Assembly (NCBI RefSeq): GCF_900184945.1
Contig: NZ_FXYF01000002.1
Location: 186,001 to 250,000 of the forward strand
Length of the DNA: 64,000 nt
Reading direction: 5' to 3'
From: Antarctobacter aquimaris
GTDB taxonomy: Bacteria; Pseudomonadota; Alphaproteobacteria; Rhodobacterales; Rhodobacteraceae
A program made the position numbers and the translations under genes. This document shows positions 9,045-17,796 of this stretch, piece by piece. Positions within the stretch are counted from its first letter, which is position 1. Each line of letters starts with the position of its first letter. The notes under the pieces are model-generated. The model did not search any database. It was not told the DNA's origin and was given only the letters and a program-made list of their open reading frames with translations.

Positions 9045-9746
9045 ATGGACGGCAGCGAAACCCCGGAGCGCGATCCCTACCTCCATTCGCGCGGGATGAA
9101 GATCCCCAAGCACCCGCAGATCACCCGCGGCCGCACCCGCGCCGCGCTGAAACAAGACGGCTACGAGCGCAAGGAATGCGACGCCGTGCTGCGCGTGGTG
9201 CGCGAGGGCGACCGCGTGCTCGAACTGGGCGGCGGCATCGGCTACATGTCGACGCTGCTGTCGGTCAAGAAGAAGGTGGCCAGCGTGGTCTCCTACGAGG
9301 CCAACCCGGCGCTGATCCCCTACATCCGCTCGATGCATGCGGCCAACGGGGTCGAGAACGTCGATCTGCGCAACGCGCTGCTGTCGCCCGAGCTGGGCGA
9401 CCCGGTGCCGTTCTACGTGCGCAGGAACTTCCTCGCCTCCTCGATGGACCGCGACGCCGATCCCGACACGGTGACCGAAGAGGTGCAGATCATGCGGCAC
9501 GCCATCGGCCCGGTGCTGGAGGATGTGCGCCCCGACGTGCTGGTCTGCGACATCGAGGGCGCCGAGGCGCATCTGCTGCCGGCGGGCGACTGGTCTTCGC
9601 TACGGGTGGCGGTGATCGAACTGCACCCGCAGTGGATCGGCCAGAGCGGGGTGCAGGCGGTGTTCGACGCCATGCAGCGCGCCGGGCTGACCTATTTCCC
9701 CAGGGCGTCCGAGGCCAAGGTCGTCACCTTCCGCAAGGACTGGTGA
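9045..9746 (+). CDS. FkbM-family SAM-dependent methyltransferase
   Basis: 233 residues from ATG 9045, two bases after the upstream stop; a longer in-frame start lies inside the neighbour. The SAM-binding motif I is VLELGGGIGYMSTLL, followed by SYEANP as acidic motif II and DVLVCDIEGAE, the FkbM-type active-site strand. FkbM enzymes usually O-methylate sugars or other small acceptors. Its position between glycosyltransferases suggests methylation of the same glycan. Cytoplasmic, with no membrane segments. Confidence 0.85.
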   Translation: MDGSETPERDPYLHSRGMKIPKHPQITRGRTRAALKQDGYERKECDAVLRVVREGDRVLELGGGIGYMSTLLSVKKKVASVVSYEANPALIPYIRSMHAANGVENVDLRNALLSPELGDPVPFYVRRNFLASSMDRDADPDTVTEEVQIMRHAIGPVLEDVRPDVLVCDIEGAEAHLLPAGDWSSLRVAVIELHPQWIGQSGVQAVFDAMQRAGLTYFPRASEAKVVTFRKDW

Positions 9747-9789
9747 TGGGGCGCGACGGGTCGCATCGGTTTCCAGACGGCGGCAAGAC

Positions 9790-9853
9790 GGGGGCGCTGC
9801 CCCCGCCGCTCCTGCGGAGCGGCCCCCCCGGAGGTATTTGGACAGAAAAGAAG
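9790..9853 (+). repeat. Composite hairpin repeat, copy 1
   Basis: Three parts in order: GGGGGCGCTGCCCCC palindrome (9790-9804); hairpin GCCGCTCC-TGC-GGAGCGGC (9805-9823); box with CCCCCCGGAGGTATTTGG then ACAGAAAAGAAG (9824-9853). The same layout recurs at 22325-22388 and 39017-39090 with a different but self-complementary middle hairpin. Here it lies between the FkbM gene and the next glycosyltransferase and ends 14 bases before that start, so it could act as a terminator/attenuator or translational element. Confidence 0.75.
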
Positions 9854-9867
9854 CAGGGGCGCGGCGC

Positions 9868-10923
9868 GTGAAGATCACCGCCGTGCTCTGCGTCCGCAAC
9901 GAGGGCGCCTTCCTGCTCGACTGGCTGGCGCATCACCTGGCCTGCGGCGTGACCCATGTGGTCGCCCTGTCGAACGACTGCCAGGACGGCACCGACGCGA
10001 TGCTCGACCGGCTGGCACGGGTGGCGCCGGTCACGCACATCCGCAACGACGGCCCCTATGACAAGGCCGGCATCCAGTTCACCGGGCTGAAGCTGGCCGA
10101 CCAGACGGAGGCGGTGCAGGCGGCGGACTGGCTGGTCGCGCTCGACATCGACGAATTTGTCAATGTCCATGTCGGGGATCGCAGCCTGCCGGCGCTGATC
10201 GCCGCCCTGCCCGAGGCCACGGCGATCACCCTGACCTGGCGCCTGTTCGGCAATGCCGGCGTCGTGCGCTACGAGGACCAGCCGGTCGCCGCGCAGTTCA
10301 CCCGCGCCGCCCCCGTCATCCTGAACTGGCCCTGGCGTGCGGCGATGTTCAAGACGCTGTATCGCAACGACGGGATCTATTGCAAACTGGGCGTGCACCG
10401 CCCGCGCGACCCGGACATGGCCCGGCTGGATCAGGCCCGCTGGTTCGACGGCGAGGGCCGCGCGCTGGATGCGCAATTCCGCACCCGCCGCATCTTTTCC
10501 CCCTACGGTCGGTCGAACTACGCGCTGGCGCAGCTGAACCACTACGCGCTCGGGTCGATGGAAAGCTACGTGCTCAAGGCCGACCGTGGCCGCGCCGTGC
10601 ACGCCGACCACGCGCTTGGCATGGATTACTGGGTCGAGCGCAACTGGTGCCAGGAGGAGGACCGCAGCCTCCTCACCCTGTCCGGCGTCGCCGCGCGGCG
10701 CGCCGACTTTGCCGCCGATCCGGAGCTGGCGCGCCTGCATGCGGCCGCCGTCACCTGGCGCAAGGCGCGGTTTGATGCCCTGATGGCCCGCGAACCGTTC
10801 CGCGCCCTCTTTGCCCGCCTGCTGATGGCGCCGCCCTCGCAGCCGGTGCCGCTGTCCGCCGCCAGGTTCCTGGCCGCCCACGCCACCCGCGCCCGCGACA
10901 CGACAGGCGACACCGACACCTGA
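9868..10923 (+). CDS. Family 2 glycosyltransferase, third paralogue
   Basis: 351 residues from GTG 9868, preceded by AGGGG at 9855-9859. An in-frame TTG at 9838 sits inside the repeat box and is less likely, because the family fold starts at KITAVLCVRNEG. Motifs: LSNDCQDGTD, the acidic ALDIDEFVNVHVGD, TWRLFGNAG, and LNHYALGSMESYVLK. It is closest in layout to the first paralogue at 4878. Predicted to be a soluble glycosyl transfer enzyme acting with the rest of the cluster. Confidence 0.85.
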   Translation: MKITAVLCVRNEGAFLLDWLAHHLACGVTHVVALSNDCQDGTDAMLDRLARVAPVTHIRNDGPYDKAGIQFTGLKLADQTEAVQAADWLVALDIDEFVNVHVGDRSLPALIAALPEATAITLTWRLFGNAGVVRYEDQPVAAQFTRAAPVILNWPWRAAMFKTLYRNDGIYCKLGVHRPRDPDMARLDQARWFDGEGRALDAQFRTRRIFSPYGRSNYALAQLNHYALGSMESYVLKADRGRAVHADHALGMDYWVERNWCQEEDRSLLTLSGVAARRADFAADPELARLHAAAVTWRKARFDALMAREPFRALFARLLMAPPSQPVPLSAARFLAAHATRARDTTGDTDT

Positions 10924-10977
10924 CGCCCGCGCTTATTCTGACACAACTACCTCGGAGAGAATGGCGCCACGGGCGAC

Positions 10978-10996
10978 AGGGGGGGCCGCGCCCCCT
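10978..10996 (+). repeat. Degenerate copy of the composite repeat's first palindrome
   Basis: GGGGGCCGCGCCCCC at 10981-10995 has the same length and layout as the GGGGGCGCTGCCCCC unit, with AGG before and T after. The following CCCGCCCACCGTATTG may be a decayed form of the downstream box. The clear middle hairpin is missing. Confidence 0.45.
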
Positions 10997-11103
10997 GGCC
11001 CGCCCACCGTATTGTCATCCGTTGACCACAATCCTGCCGGAAATACCGGCCATTGTTTCCATCAAATCCGCTTCAAGTTCGCGGCTTACGAGGAATGCCC
11101 GGT

Positions 11104-12036
11104 ATGGACCCGCAGTCAGAGACCTTTGGCCCCGATCTCAGCAGCTATTCGCGCGGCGAATGGCTGGGCGCGTTGCGCAAGATCGGCGAGGAGTACGGTT
11201 TCGCCGAACCCATGGGCAAGAGCCACGCTGCCGTCTTCGTCGAGGAGGGCGACACGCTGCTGGTCGCCTTCGAGACCATGTCGGGAATCGAGACGCTGTC
11301 CGAGACGCGCACCCCCATCGGGTTCGACATGGTGGCGGCCAACGGCTGGTCGTCACTCTCCATGCTCAGCCACGGCGACACCTGGTTTCGCGATCCCAAG
11401 GTCTATGAATTCTTCGATCAGATGCTGGACGACGGGTTCTTTGACGAGTTCGAGAACGTCATTTTCTACGGCGCCGGGTCCTGCGGCTATGCCGCCGGGG
11501 CCTATTCCGTGACCTCGCCCGGCGCGCGCGTGCTGATGCTGCAACCGCAGGCCACGCTGGACCCGCGGGTGGCCGAATGGGACGACCGCTTTACCGAGGA
11601 ACGGCGCCGCGATTTCACCTCGCGCTATGGCTTTGCCCCCGAGATGCTGGAGGCGGCTGAGCGCGCCTGCCTGATCTACGACCCGCGCGAACGGCTGGAC
11701 GCGATGCATTCGGCGCTGTTCGCCCGGCCCAACGTGACGCGGTTCCGCGCACCCTTCATGGGCGGCGCGTTGCAGGCCGAGTTCCGGGCGCTGGACCTCT
11801 TGCCCGGTTTGCTCACGGCGGCGGCCGAGAACCGGCTGGATACCGCCCTGTTCGCCGCCATGCTGCGGGCGCGGCGGGATCATCCGCCCTACCTGCGCCG
11901 CCTGCTGGCGCGGGTGGACACGCCCAACCACCGGGACCTGACGCGCATGCTGTGCCAGAACGTCGTCGCGCGGATGCAGGCGCCGCGCTTTCGCCGCCGC
12001 CTGACCCAGCTTGAGGCCGGCGACGACGAGGCGTGA
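11104..12036 (+). CDS. Conserved roseobacter-type protein, alpha/beta-hydrolase-like
   Basis: 310 residues; ATG 11104 has GAGGA nine bases upstream, which rules out the ATG at 11095. The sequence resembles a protein often found beside roseobacter glycosyltransferases and sometimes labelled phosphoadenosine phosphosulfate reductase. No reductase signature (such as a C-terminal ECGLH) is present, so that label looks wrong. VIFYGAGSCGYAAGAYSV resembles the strand-turn-helix nucleophile elbow of alpha/beta hydrolases, and LQPQATLDPR follows where a fold strand would be. The function is not known; context suggests glycan or surface-polymer work. Confidence 0.6.
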   Translation: MDPQSETFGPDLSSYSRGEWLGALRKIGEEYGFAEPMGKSHAAVFVEEGDTLLVAFETMSGIETLSETRTPIGFDMVAANGWSSLSMLSHGDTWFRDPKVYEFFDQMLDDGFFDEFENVIFYGAGSCGYAAGAYSVTSPGARVLMLQPQATLDPRVAEWDDRFTEERRRDFTSRYGFAPEMLEAAERACLIYDPRERLDAMHSALFARPNVTRFRAPFMGGALQAEFRALDLLPGLLTAAAENRLDTALFAAMLRARRDHPPYLRRLLARVDTPNHRDLTRMLCQNVVARMQAPRFRRRLTQLEAGDDEA

Positions 12037-12078
12037 TCCGTCTGGCGCGGGGGCCCGCGCCATGCTAATCGCGCGGCC

Positions 12079-13116
12079 ATGGATACGCTGACCCTCCGCC
12101 GCCCCGACGACTGGCACCTGCACCTGCGCGATGGCGCCATGCTGGCCGGTATCGCCCCCGAAAGCGCGCGCCACTTTGCCCGCGCCATCATCATGCCGAA
12201 CCTCGTGCCCCCCGTCGTGATCGGCGCACAGGCCGCGGCCTACCGCGACCGCATCCGCGCCGCCCTGCCCGAGGGCAGCGCCTTCACCCCGCTGATGACG
12301 CTCTACCTGACCGAGCAGACCGATCCCGCCGACGTGGTGCGCGCGCACCGCGAGGGGATCATCACGGCGGTTAAGCTGTACCCGGCGGGCGCCACGACCA
12401 ACTCCGCCTCCGGCGTGCGCGACTTCGACAAGGTGCGCGGCGTGCTCGAGGCGATGGCCGAGGCCGGCATCCCGCTCTGCGTGCATGGTGAGGTGGTGGA
12501 CAGCGACATCGACATCTTTGACCGCGAGGCGGTGTTCATCGACCGCGTGCTCGATCCCCTGCGGCGCCGGACCCCGGGGCTGCGCGTGGTGATGGAGCAT
12601 ATCACCACCCGGCAGGGCGTGGATTACGCGGCCTCGGGCGGGCCGGACCTGGGCGCCACGATCACCACGCATCACCTAGTGATCAACCGCAACGCCATCC
12701 TGGTGGGCGGGATCAAGCCGCATTACTACTGCCTGCCGGTGGCCAAGCGCGAGGAGCACCGCCTGGCCCTGCGCAAGGCCGCGACCTCGGGCAACCCGAG
12801 CTATTTCCTGGGCACCGACAGCGCACCGCACATCGACCCGCTGAAGGAAAACGCCTGCGGTTGCGCGGGATGCTTCACCGCCACCAACACCCTGTCGATC
12901 CTCGCCGAGGTGTTCGAGCTGGAGGCCGCGCTGGACCGGCTCGAGGCCTTCGCCTCGCTCAACGGCCCCGCCTTCTACCGCCTGCCGCCGAACGAGGCGC
13001 GGATCACCCTGACCCGGGGCGCGCCCGTCAGCTATCCGGCCAAGATCGCCACCGGCGACGGCCCGGTCACGGTGTTCGATCCGATGATGCCGCTGCACTG
13101 GCGGGTGGCGGACTGA
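12079..13116 (+). CDS. pyrC: Dihydroorotase (PyrC type)
   Basis: 345 residues, full length for the class II PyrC family. It cyclises N-carbamoyl-aspartate to dihydroorotate in cytoplasmic pyrimidine synthesis. Metal ligands: [10 protein letters not shown] near the N-terminus, the carboxylated Lys region [28 protein letters not shown], and the late GTDSAPH with the catalytic Asp. The orotate-binding loop region [14 protein letters not shown] is present. The 3' end overlaps the opposite-strand regulator by 50 bp. pyrE, the next-but-one step, lies 2.3 kb downstream but is not adjacent. Confidence 0.95.
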   Translation: MDTLTLRRPDDWHLHLRDGAMLAGIAPESARHFARAIIMPNLVPPVVIGAQAAAYRDRIRAALPEGSAFTPLMTLYLTEQTDPADVVRAHREGIITAVKLYPAGATTNSASGVRDFDKVRGVLEAMAEAGIPLCVHGEVVDSDIDIFDREAVFIDRVLDPLRRRTPGLRVVMEHITTRQGVDYAASGGPDLGATITTHHLVINRNAILVGGIKPHYYCLPVAKREEHRLALRKAATSGNPSYFLGTDSAPHIDPLKENACGCAGCFTATNTLSILAEVFELEAALDRLEAFASLNGPAFYRLPPNEARITLTRGAPVSYPAKIATGDGPVTVFDPMMPLHWRVAD

Positions 13117-14710
13117 TCCGGCCCGCGACCTCGGCCAACCTGATCGGGATATCCAGCCTGCGCGCCGGCTCGGTAAGCGGCGCCAGCGCGTCCGAGCCGG
13201 GCGGGATCGGCCCGTGCAGCGCCTCCAGCGAGAAATCCGGCGCCAGCACCAGCAGCGCGTGCCGGACCGGCCGCGCCTCGTCCACCCGGCCAAGCTGGGC
13301 CAGGGCAAGGGCGCGGTAAAGCAGCGTCTCGACGCTTTCCGGAGCCTCGGCAAGGATTTCCAGGCTGCGGGCATACTGGCCCGAGGCAAAGGCGGCGACG
13401 CCATGCCCGATGGTATGCCAGGCGGGGGCGGATGGGTTCAGCACCGCCGACCGGTCCGCCCAGGCCAGCGGCTCGGGGCCAAAGATCCCGACGGTGGGCG
13501 CTATCCACCCGGCAATCAACAGAACGTCGGCATCGTTCGGCGCCAGGTCCAGCGCGCGCCGCAGGTGGCGCGCACCGCGCGCCCGGTCGCCCTGGGCCAA
13601 TGTCACGGCCAGCGCCATGCCCCAGTTGACCGAAGCATCGTCAGGGTCCAATGCGTAGGCTTTCAGCGCTGTAGTCATCTGCCGGTCGCGCAGGCCGACG
13701 GCCACCTCGGGCGAGGCCATGTCCGCCTGAAAGCCCAGCACCAATGACAGGGTGATCCAGGCCTGCGCATAATTCGGGTCGAGGACGACTGCCCGCCGCA
13801 AGTAAACCAGGGCGTTGTCATACCCTTCCTCGGTGAACTTGTGCTTTTCGTCCGAGCCCAGCAGGAAATAGTCGAAGGCGTCGAGGTCGCTGGTCGGCCG
13901 CTTGCGCGCCCGCGCCTTGCCGTATTCTGCCAGCGTGCCGCTGTAGACCGAGCTGAACTGCGCGTCGATCGCGGTGACGATCTCGTCCTGGATGTCGAAC
14001 AGGTGGTCCGCCGGACGGTCCCACCGCCTGGTCCACACCACCCGCGCGGTCGCATCGTCGCGCAGGGTGGCGTGAACCCGCAGCGCGTCGCCCTCGGTCT
14101 GGATGCTCCCGTCCAGCACGAAACGCACGCCCAGGTGCCGGCCCACCTGCGCTTCGGGCAGGTCCCGCGCCGTCTCGGCAGTGGCGGGCGCGGTCACGTA
14201 AAGCCATGAGTTCCGCGCGAGGGTGCCGGCGATCTCGGCCGACAGCCCGGTTCCCAGCCGTGTCCATTTCGGATCGTCATCCATCGCCTCGAACGGAATC
14301 ACCGCAATCGACGGCGGGATCGACAGCACCTCGGGGCGCGGCCGGGCCAGGACCAGGGCAACCCCGGCCAGGACGGCCATGACGACGAGAGCCGCCGCGA
14401 CGACCCGCAGCCCGCGCCGATGCACATCCGGGAACCACCCCCACGGCGCGCCCCGAACCGTCCCATGCGACCGCACCAGCCGGTAGCCCCGGCGCGGCAC
14501 GGTCTTCAGTTCCAGCCCGGGCCGATCCGCCAGCGCGCGGCGCAGTTCGGACACCACCTGATACAGCGAATTCTCGGTGACATGGGTGTCGGGCCAGAGG
14601 GCGTCCATCAGGTCAGACTTGCTGACGGTCTCACCCATGCGCGTCTCAAGATAGGCCAGCAGCGCCGCCGTTGTCGGCCGCAGCTCTGCACCCGCGCCGG
14701 GCGCCGTCAC
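13067..14710 (-). CDS. Membrane winged-helix regulator with TPR-like C-terminus (CadC/ToxR-like)
   Basis: 547 residues. The start is GTG 14710 because it has a very strong GGAGAGGAG directly upstream; a TTG further up lacks one. The N-terminal winged-helix DNA-binding domain (OmpR/PhoB type) includes [37 protein letters not shown] and VPRRGYRL. One membrane helix ([20 protein letters not shown]) follows at about 125. Then comes a TolB-like domain ([10 protein letters not shown]...[12 protein letters not shown]) and a C-terminal TPR-rich region ([19 protein letters not shown]). Such proteins regulate genes from the membrane; the signal is unknown. It overlaps pyrC tail-to-tail by 50 bp. Confidence 0.8.
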   Translation of the reverse strand: MTAPGAGAELRPTTAALLAYLETRMGETVSKSDLMDALWPDTHVTENSLYQVVSELRRALADRPGLELKTVPRRGYRLVRSHGTVRGAPWGWFPDVHRRGLRVVAAALVVMAVLAGVALVLARPRPEVLSIPPSIAVIPFEAMDDDPKWTRLGTGLSAEIAGTLARNSWLYVTAPATAETARDLPEAQVGRHLGVRFVLDGSIQTEGDALRVHATLRDDATARVVWTRRWDRPADHLFDIQDEIVTAIDAQFSSVYSGTLAEYGKARARKRPTSDLDAFDYFLLGSDEKHKFTEEGYDNALVYLRRAVVLDPNYAQAWITLSLVLGFQADMASPEVAVGLRDRQMTTALKAYALDPDDASVNWGMALAVTLAQGDRARGARHLRRALDLAPNDADVLLIAGWIAPTVGIFGPEPLAWADRSAVLNPSAPAWHTIGHGVAAFASGQYARSLEILAEAPESVETLLYRALALAQLGRVDEARPVRHALLVLAPDFSLEALHGPIPPGSDALAPLTEPARRLDIPIRLAEVAGRISPPPASAAASSDRTP

Positions 14711-14866
14711 TGACTCCTCTCCTGTAGAAATGACTTCGCGCAATGGTTCGCTCCCACGGGGATCATACCAGAGTTCCCGTCCATTTCAGAGATTTTTCAG
14801 ACCGGTTTCAGGACTTGGGCCTCCGCGGCGCACAGGATTTCTGCATTCAAACCGGAGACTTTGATC

Positions 14867-15337
14867 ATGGACATCCTGATAGACGCCCTGCTGGCCTGGA
14901 TCGGCGACAACACCGACTATGACGTCGCGGACATCCCGCCCCCCATCGTCCTGCAGGTCAGCCCCGCCGAGCTGACGCGCGAATTCTACACCGACCTCGC
15001 GCACCTGATCCCCGACGACGGCGTCGACGAACGCCTGAACGGGCTCTATGCCTTCAACAACGGCCCACACGGCACGATCTACCTGGTGCGCGCCGCCGAC
15101 ATCTTCGGCGCCGAGGACTTCGACGACCCGACCGAGAACCCGCTGTTCCGCGAGATCCTGCTGCACGAGCTGGTGCACCACGTCCAGCGCAAGAGCGGCG
15201 CCTTCGAGAACTGGCCATGCCCCGCCATCGGCGAGACCGAGGCCTACCGGCTGGGCGGGCGCTACCTGCGCCAGACACGCACCACCGATCCGCTGGGCAA
15301 CCGCAATTTCTGGGCGGCGATCTACGCGCGATGCTGA
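14867..15337 (+). CDS. Small metallopeptidase-like protein (HELVHH)
   Basis: 156 residues from ATG 14867 with GGAG about ten bases upstream. ILLHELVHHVQ is an HExxH zinc site, followed by an acidic helix GETEAYRLGGRYLR that could give the third ligand (gluzincin-like). No signal peptide is evident, so it may be cytoplasmic. It resembles small uncharacterised proteins of the DUF6647 type, a tentative match from memory. It is divergent from the winged-helix/TPR regulator with about 155 bp between starts, so a regulatory link is possible but unproven. Confidence 0.6.
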   Translation: MDILIDALLAWIGDNTDYDVADIPPPIVLQVSPAELTREFYTDLAHLIPDDGVDERLNGLYAFNNGPHGTIYLVRAADIFGAEDFDDPTENPLFREILLHELVHHVQRKSGAFENWPCPAIGETEAYRLGGRYLRQTRTTDPLGNRNFWAAIYARC

Positions 15338-15412
15338 GGCGCGGCGCGCGCGGCCTTCAAACCCCGCGCAAAACCGGCTAAGGCGGCGCAAACCCAGACA
15401 GGAGCGCCGCCC

Positions 15413-16084
15413 ATGATCCCCTCGACCTACCCCACCGCCGAAGAAATGGCCCGCCTGACCGCGCGCATGCTGTGGGAGATCGAGGCCGTGAACTTCATGA
15501 AGGACGAGCCGTTCACCTTTGCCTCGGGGCAAAAGGCGCCGGTCTACATCGACTGCCGCAAGCTGATCTCCTACCCGCGCATCCGCTCGACCCTGATGGA
15601 TTTCCTGACCGTCACGGTGATGCGCAACGCAGGATACGAGGCCTTCGACAACATCGCCGGGGGCGAAACCGCCGGCATCCCCTTTGCCGCGCTGGTGGCC
15701 GAACGCATGGCCCTGCCGATGACCTACGTCCGCAAAAAGCCCAAGGGCTATGGCCGCAACGCCCGGATCGAGGGCGCGATGACCGAAGGCCAGCGCGTGC
15801 TGCTGGTCGAGGACCTGACCACCGACGGCGGATCGAAACTGTCCTTTGTCGACGCCATCCGCGACACCGGCGCCACCTGCGGCCACACGGCGGTGATCTT
15901 TTACTACGGCATCTTCCCGGAAACGATCCCCACGCTGCGCGACCACGGCGTCGAGCTGCACCACCTCTGCACCTGGTGGGAGGTGCTGGCCGAGGCCCCG
16001 GCGAAACACGCGGGGGTTCTGTCGGAGGTCGAGTCGTTCCTGCACGACCCGCACGGCTGGCGCGCCGCCCGCGCCGGGACCTGA
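15413..16084 (+). CDS. pyrE: Orotate phosphoribosyltransferase
   Basis: 223 residues. It transfers phosphoribose from PRPP to orotate to make OMP. The PRPP loop is seen as [14 protein letters not shown], and the orotate/PRPP-binding Lys-rich loop as [12 protein letters not shown]. The N-terminus [18 protein letters not shown] is typical of this subclass. Length is normal. It is downstream of the small metallopeptidase gene with about 75 bp between, and is likely transcribed with it or from its own promoter. Confidence 0.95.
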   Translation: MIPSTYPTAEEMARLTARMLWEIEAVNFMKDEPFTFASGQKAPVYIDCRKLISYPRIRSTLMDFLTVTVMRNAGYEAFDNIAGGETAGIPFAALVAERMALPMTYVRKKPKGYGRNARIEGAMTEGQRVLLVEDLTTDGGSKLSFVDAIRDTGATCGHTAVIFYYGIFPETIPTLRDHGVELHHLCTWWEVLAEAPAKHAGVLSEVESFLHDPHGWRAARAGT

Positions 16085-16213
16085 CGCAGCGGCAGCGCCA
16101 ACATTCGCCAGCTTGCATGTTGCACTTGCAGCACAGACCCGAGTCGCGACGTCAAGATGTTGACGAAAGCCCCCTCGGGATGGCAGGATGTTGTGGTCAC
16201 AGGCGCTCACAGC

Positions 16214-16222
16214 TTATCAACA
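16214..16222 (+). promoter_or_regulatory. DnaA-box-like site upstream of dnaB
   Basis: TTATCAACA differs from the DnaA box consensus TTATCCACA at one position and lies 68 bp before the dnaB ATG. An AT-rich stretch with TATACA (16227-16232) follows. A single near-match can occur by chance, so this is a weak call. No cluster of boxes is visible, so nothing suggests an origin. Confidence 0.25.
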
Positions 16223-16289
16223 GAGATATACATTTTGCGCCCCGCCCAAGCGGCTTGGTAAGCCGCCGGCCTGAGCAGAGGGGGAGAAA

Positions 16290-17774
16290 ATGAACGAGAT
16301 CACGACGATCAATCCGACCGGAATCGAGATCCAGGCCGCAGAGACGATGCCGCATTCGATCGAGGCCGAGCAGCAGTTGCTGGGCGCGATCCTGACCGAC
16401 AACGACATCTACGACCGCGTCGCCGCGATCATCGGCGGGCACCATTTCTACGACCCTGTCCACGCCCGCATCTTCGAGATCGCCAGCGCGCGCATCTCCA
16501 AGAACGCGCTCGCCTCGCCGGTCACGCTCAAGGCCTTCATGGAGGACGACGACGGGCTGAAGGAACTGGGCGGCCCGGCCTACCTCGCCCGTCTTGCCGC
16601 CTCGGCGGTGTCGACCTTTGCCGTGCGCGACTACGCGCAGATGATCTATGACCTCGCGGTGCGCCGCGACCTGATCCGGCTGGGGCGCAACATCAGCGCC
16701 AAGGCCGCGCAGGTCGACGTCAAGAACGAGCCGCGCGAACAGATCGTCGAGGCCGAGCAGGCGCTGTACAAGCTGGCCGAGCAGGGCAAGACCGACAAGG
16801 GTTTTGTCTCCTTCCTGCGCGCCGTGACCGATGCCGTGAACGTCGCCAACGCCGCCTACCAGCGCGAAGGCGGGCTGGCCGGCGTCTCCACCGGCCTGAT
16901 CGACATGGACAAGAAGCTGGGCGGCCTGCACAAGTCCGACCTCTTGATCCTCGCCGGGCGCCCGTCGATGGGCAAGACCTCGCTGGCCACCAACCTCGCC
17001 TTCAACATCGCCAAGGCCTATCGCAAGGGGCAGCGCCCCGACGGCTCCACCGGCGCGATCGAGGGCGGTGTCGTGGGCTTTTTCAGCCTCGAGATGAGCG
17101 CCGAACAGTTGGCCAGCCGGATCCTCGCCGAGGCCTCGGAGATCTCCAGCCACAAGATCCGCCAGGGCGACATGGACGAGGGCGAGTTCCGCCGCTTCGT
17201 GCAGGCGGCCAAGGATCTCGAAGCCTGCCCGCTGTTCATCGACGACACCCCGGCGCTGCCGATCTCCCAGGTCGCGGCGCGGGCGCGGCGGCTGAAGCGG
17301 ACGCACGGGCTGGACCTGCTGATCGTCGACTACCTCCAGCTGCTGCGCGGCACCGCCGAAAACCGGGTGCAGGAGATCGGCGAAATCTCGATGGGTCTCA
17401 AGGCCATCGCCAAGGAGCTGAACATCCCCGTGCTCGCCCTGTCGCAGCTGTCGCGCCAGGTGGAAAGCCGCGAGGACAAGCGCCCGCAGCTGTCGGACCT
17501 GCGGGAATCGGGATCCATCGAGCAGGACGCCGACGTGGTCATGTTCGTGTTCCGCGAAGAGTATTACGTCGAGCGCGAGAAACCGTCCGAAGAGCGGCTG
17601 GACGAGATGGCCGCCTGGCAGGACCGCATGAGCCGCCTGCACGGCAAGGCCGAGGTCATCATCGGCAAGCAGCGCCACGGCCCCATCGGCACGGTCGAGC
17701 TGTCGTTCGAAAGCCAGTTCACCCGCTTCGGCAACCTCGTCAAACCCTGGCAGCAGGGCGATTACGACGACTGA
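16290..17774 (+). CDS. dnaB: Replicative DNA helicase DnaB
   Basis: 494 residues, normal for DnaB. The N-terminal interaction domain (PHSIEAEQQLLGAILTDN) is followed by a linker and a RecA-like ATPase with Walker A GRPSMGKTSLA, H2 GVVGFFSLEMSAEQLASR, Walker B LDLLIVDYLQLL, H3 PVLALSQLSRQVE with the adjacent LRESGSIEQDAD, and the late GKQRHGPIGTVELSF. It is the ring helicase of the replication fork. No intein is present. GAGGGGGAG precedes the ATG. It is convergent with cobS downstream. Confidence 0.97.
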   Translation: MNEITTINPTGIEIQAAETMPHSIEAEQQLLGAILTDNDIYDRVAAIIGGHHFYDPVHARIFEIASARISKNALASPVTLKAFMEDDDGLKELGGPAYLARLAASAVSTFAVRDYAQMIYDLAVRRDLIRLGRNISAKAAQVDVKNEPREQIVEAEQALYKLAEQGKTDKGFVSFLRAVTDAVNVANAAYQREGGLAGVSTGLIDMDKKLGGLHKSDLLILAGRPSMGKTSLATNLAFNIAKAYRKGQRPDGSTGAIEGGVVGFFSLEMSAEQLASRILAEASEISSHKIRQGDMDEGEFRRFVQAAKDLEACPLFIDDTPALPISQVAARARRLKRTHGLDLLIVDYLQLLRGTAENRVQEIGEISMGLKAIAKELNIPVLALSQLSRQVESREDKRPQLSDLRESGSIEQDADVVMFVFREEYYVEREKPSEERLDEMAAWQDRMSRLHGKAEVIIGKQRHGPIGTVELSFESQFTRFGNLVKPWQQGDYDD

Positions 17775-17796
17775 TGCGCGCCCCCGGGCGCCGGCG

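Noticed and set aside
16085-16289. Replication origin near dnaB
   Set aside because: Only one DnaA-box-like 9-mer was seen, with no cluster and no dnaA or parAB genes nearby.
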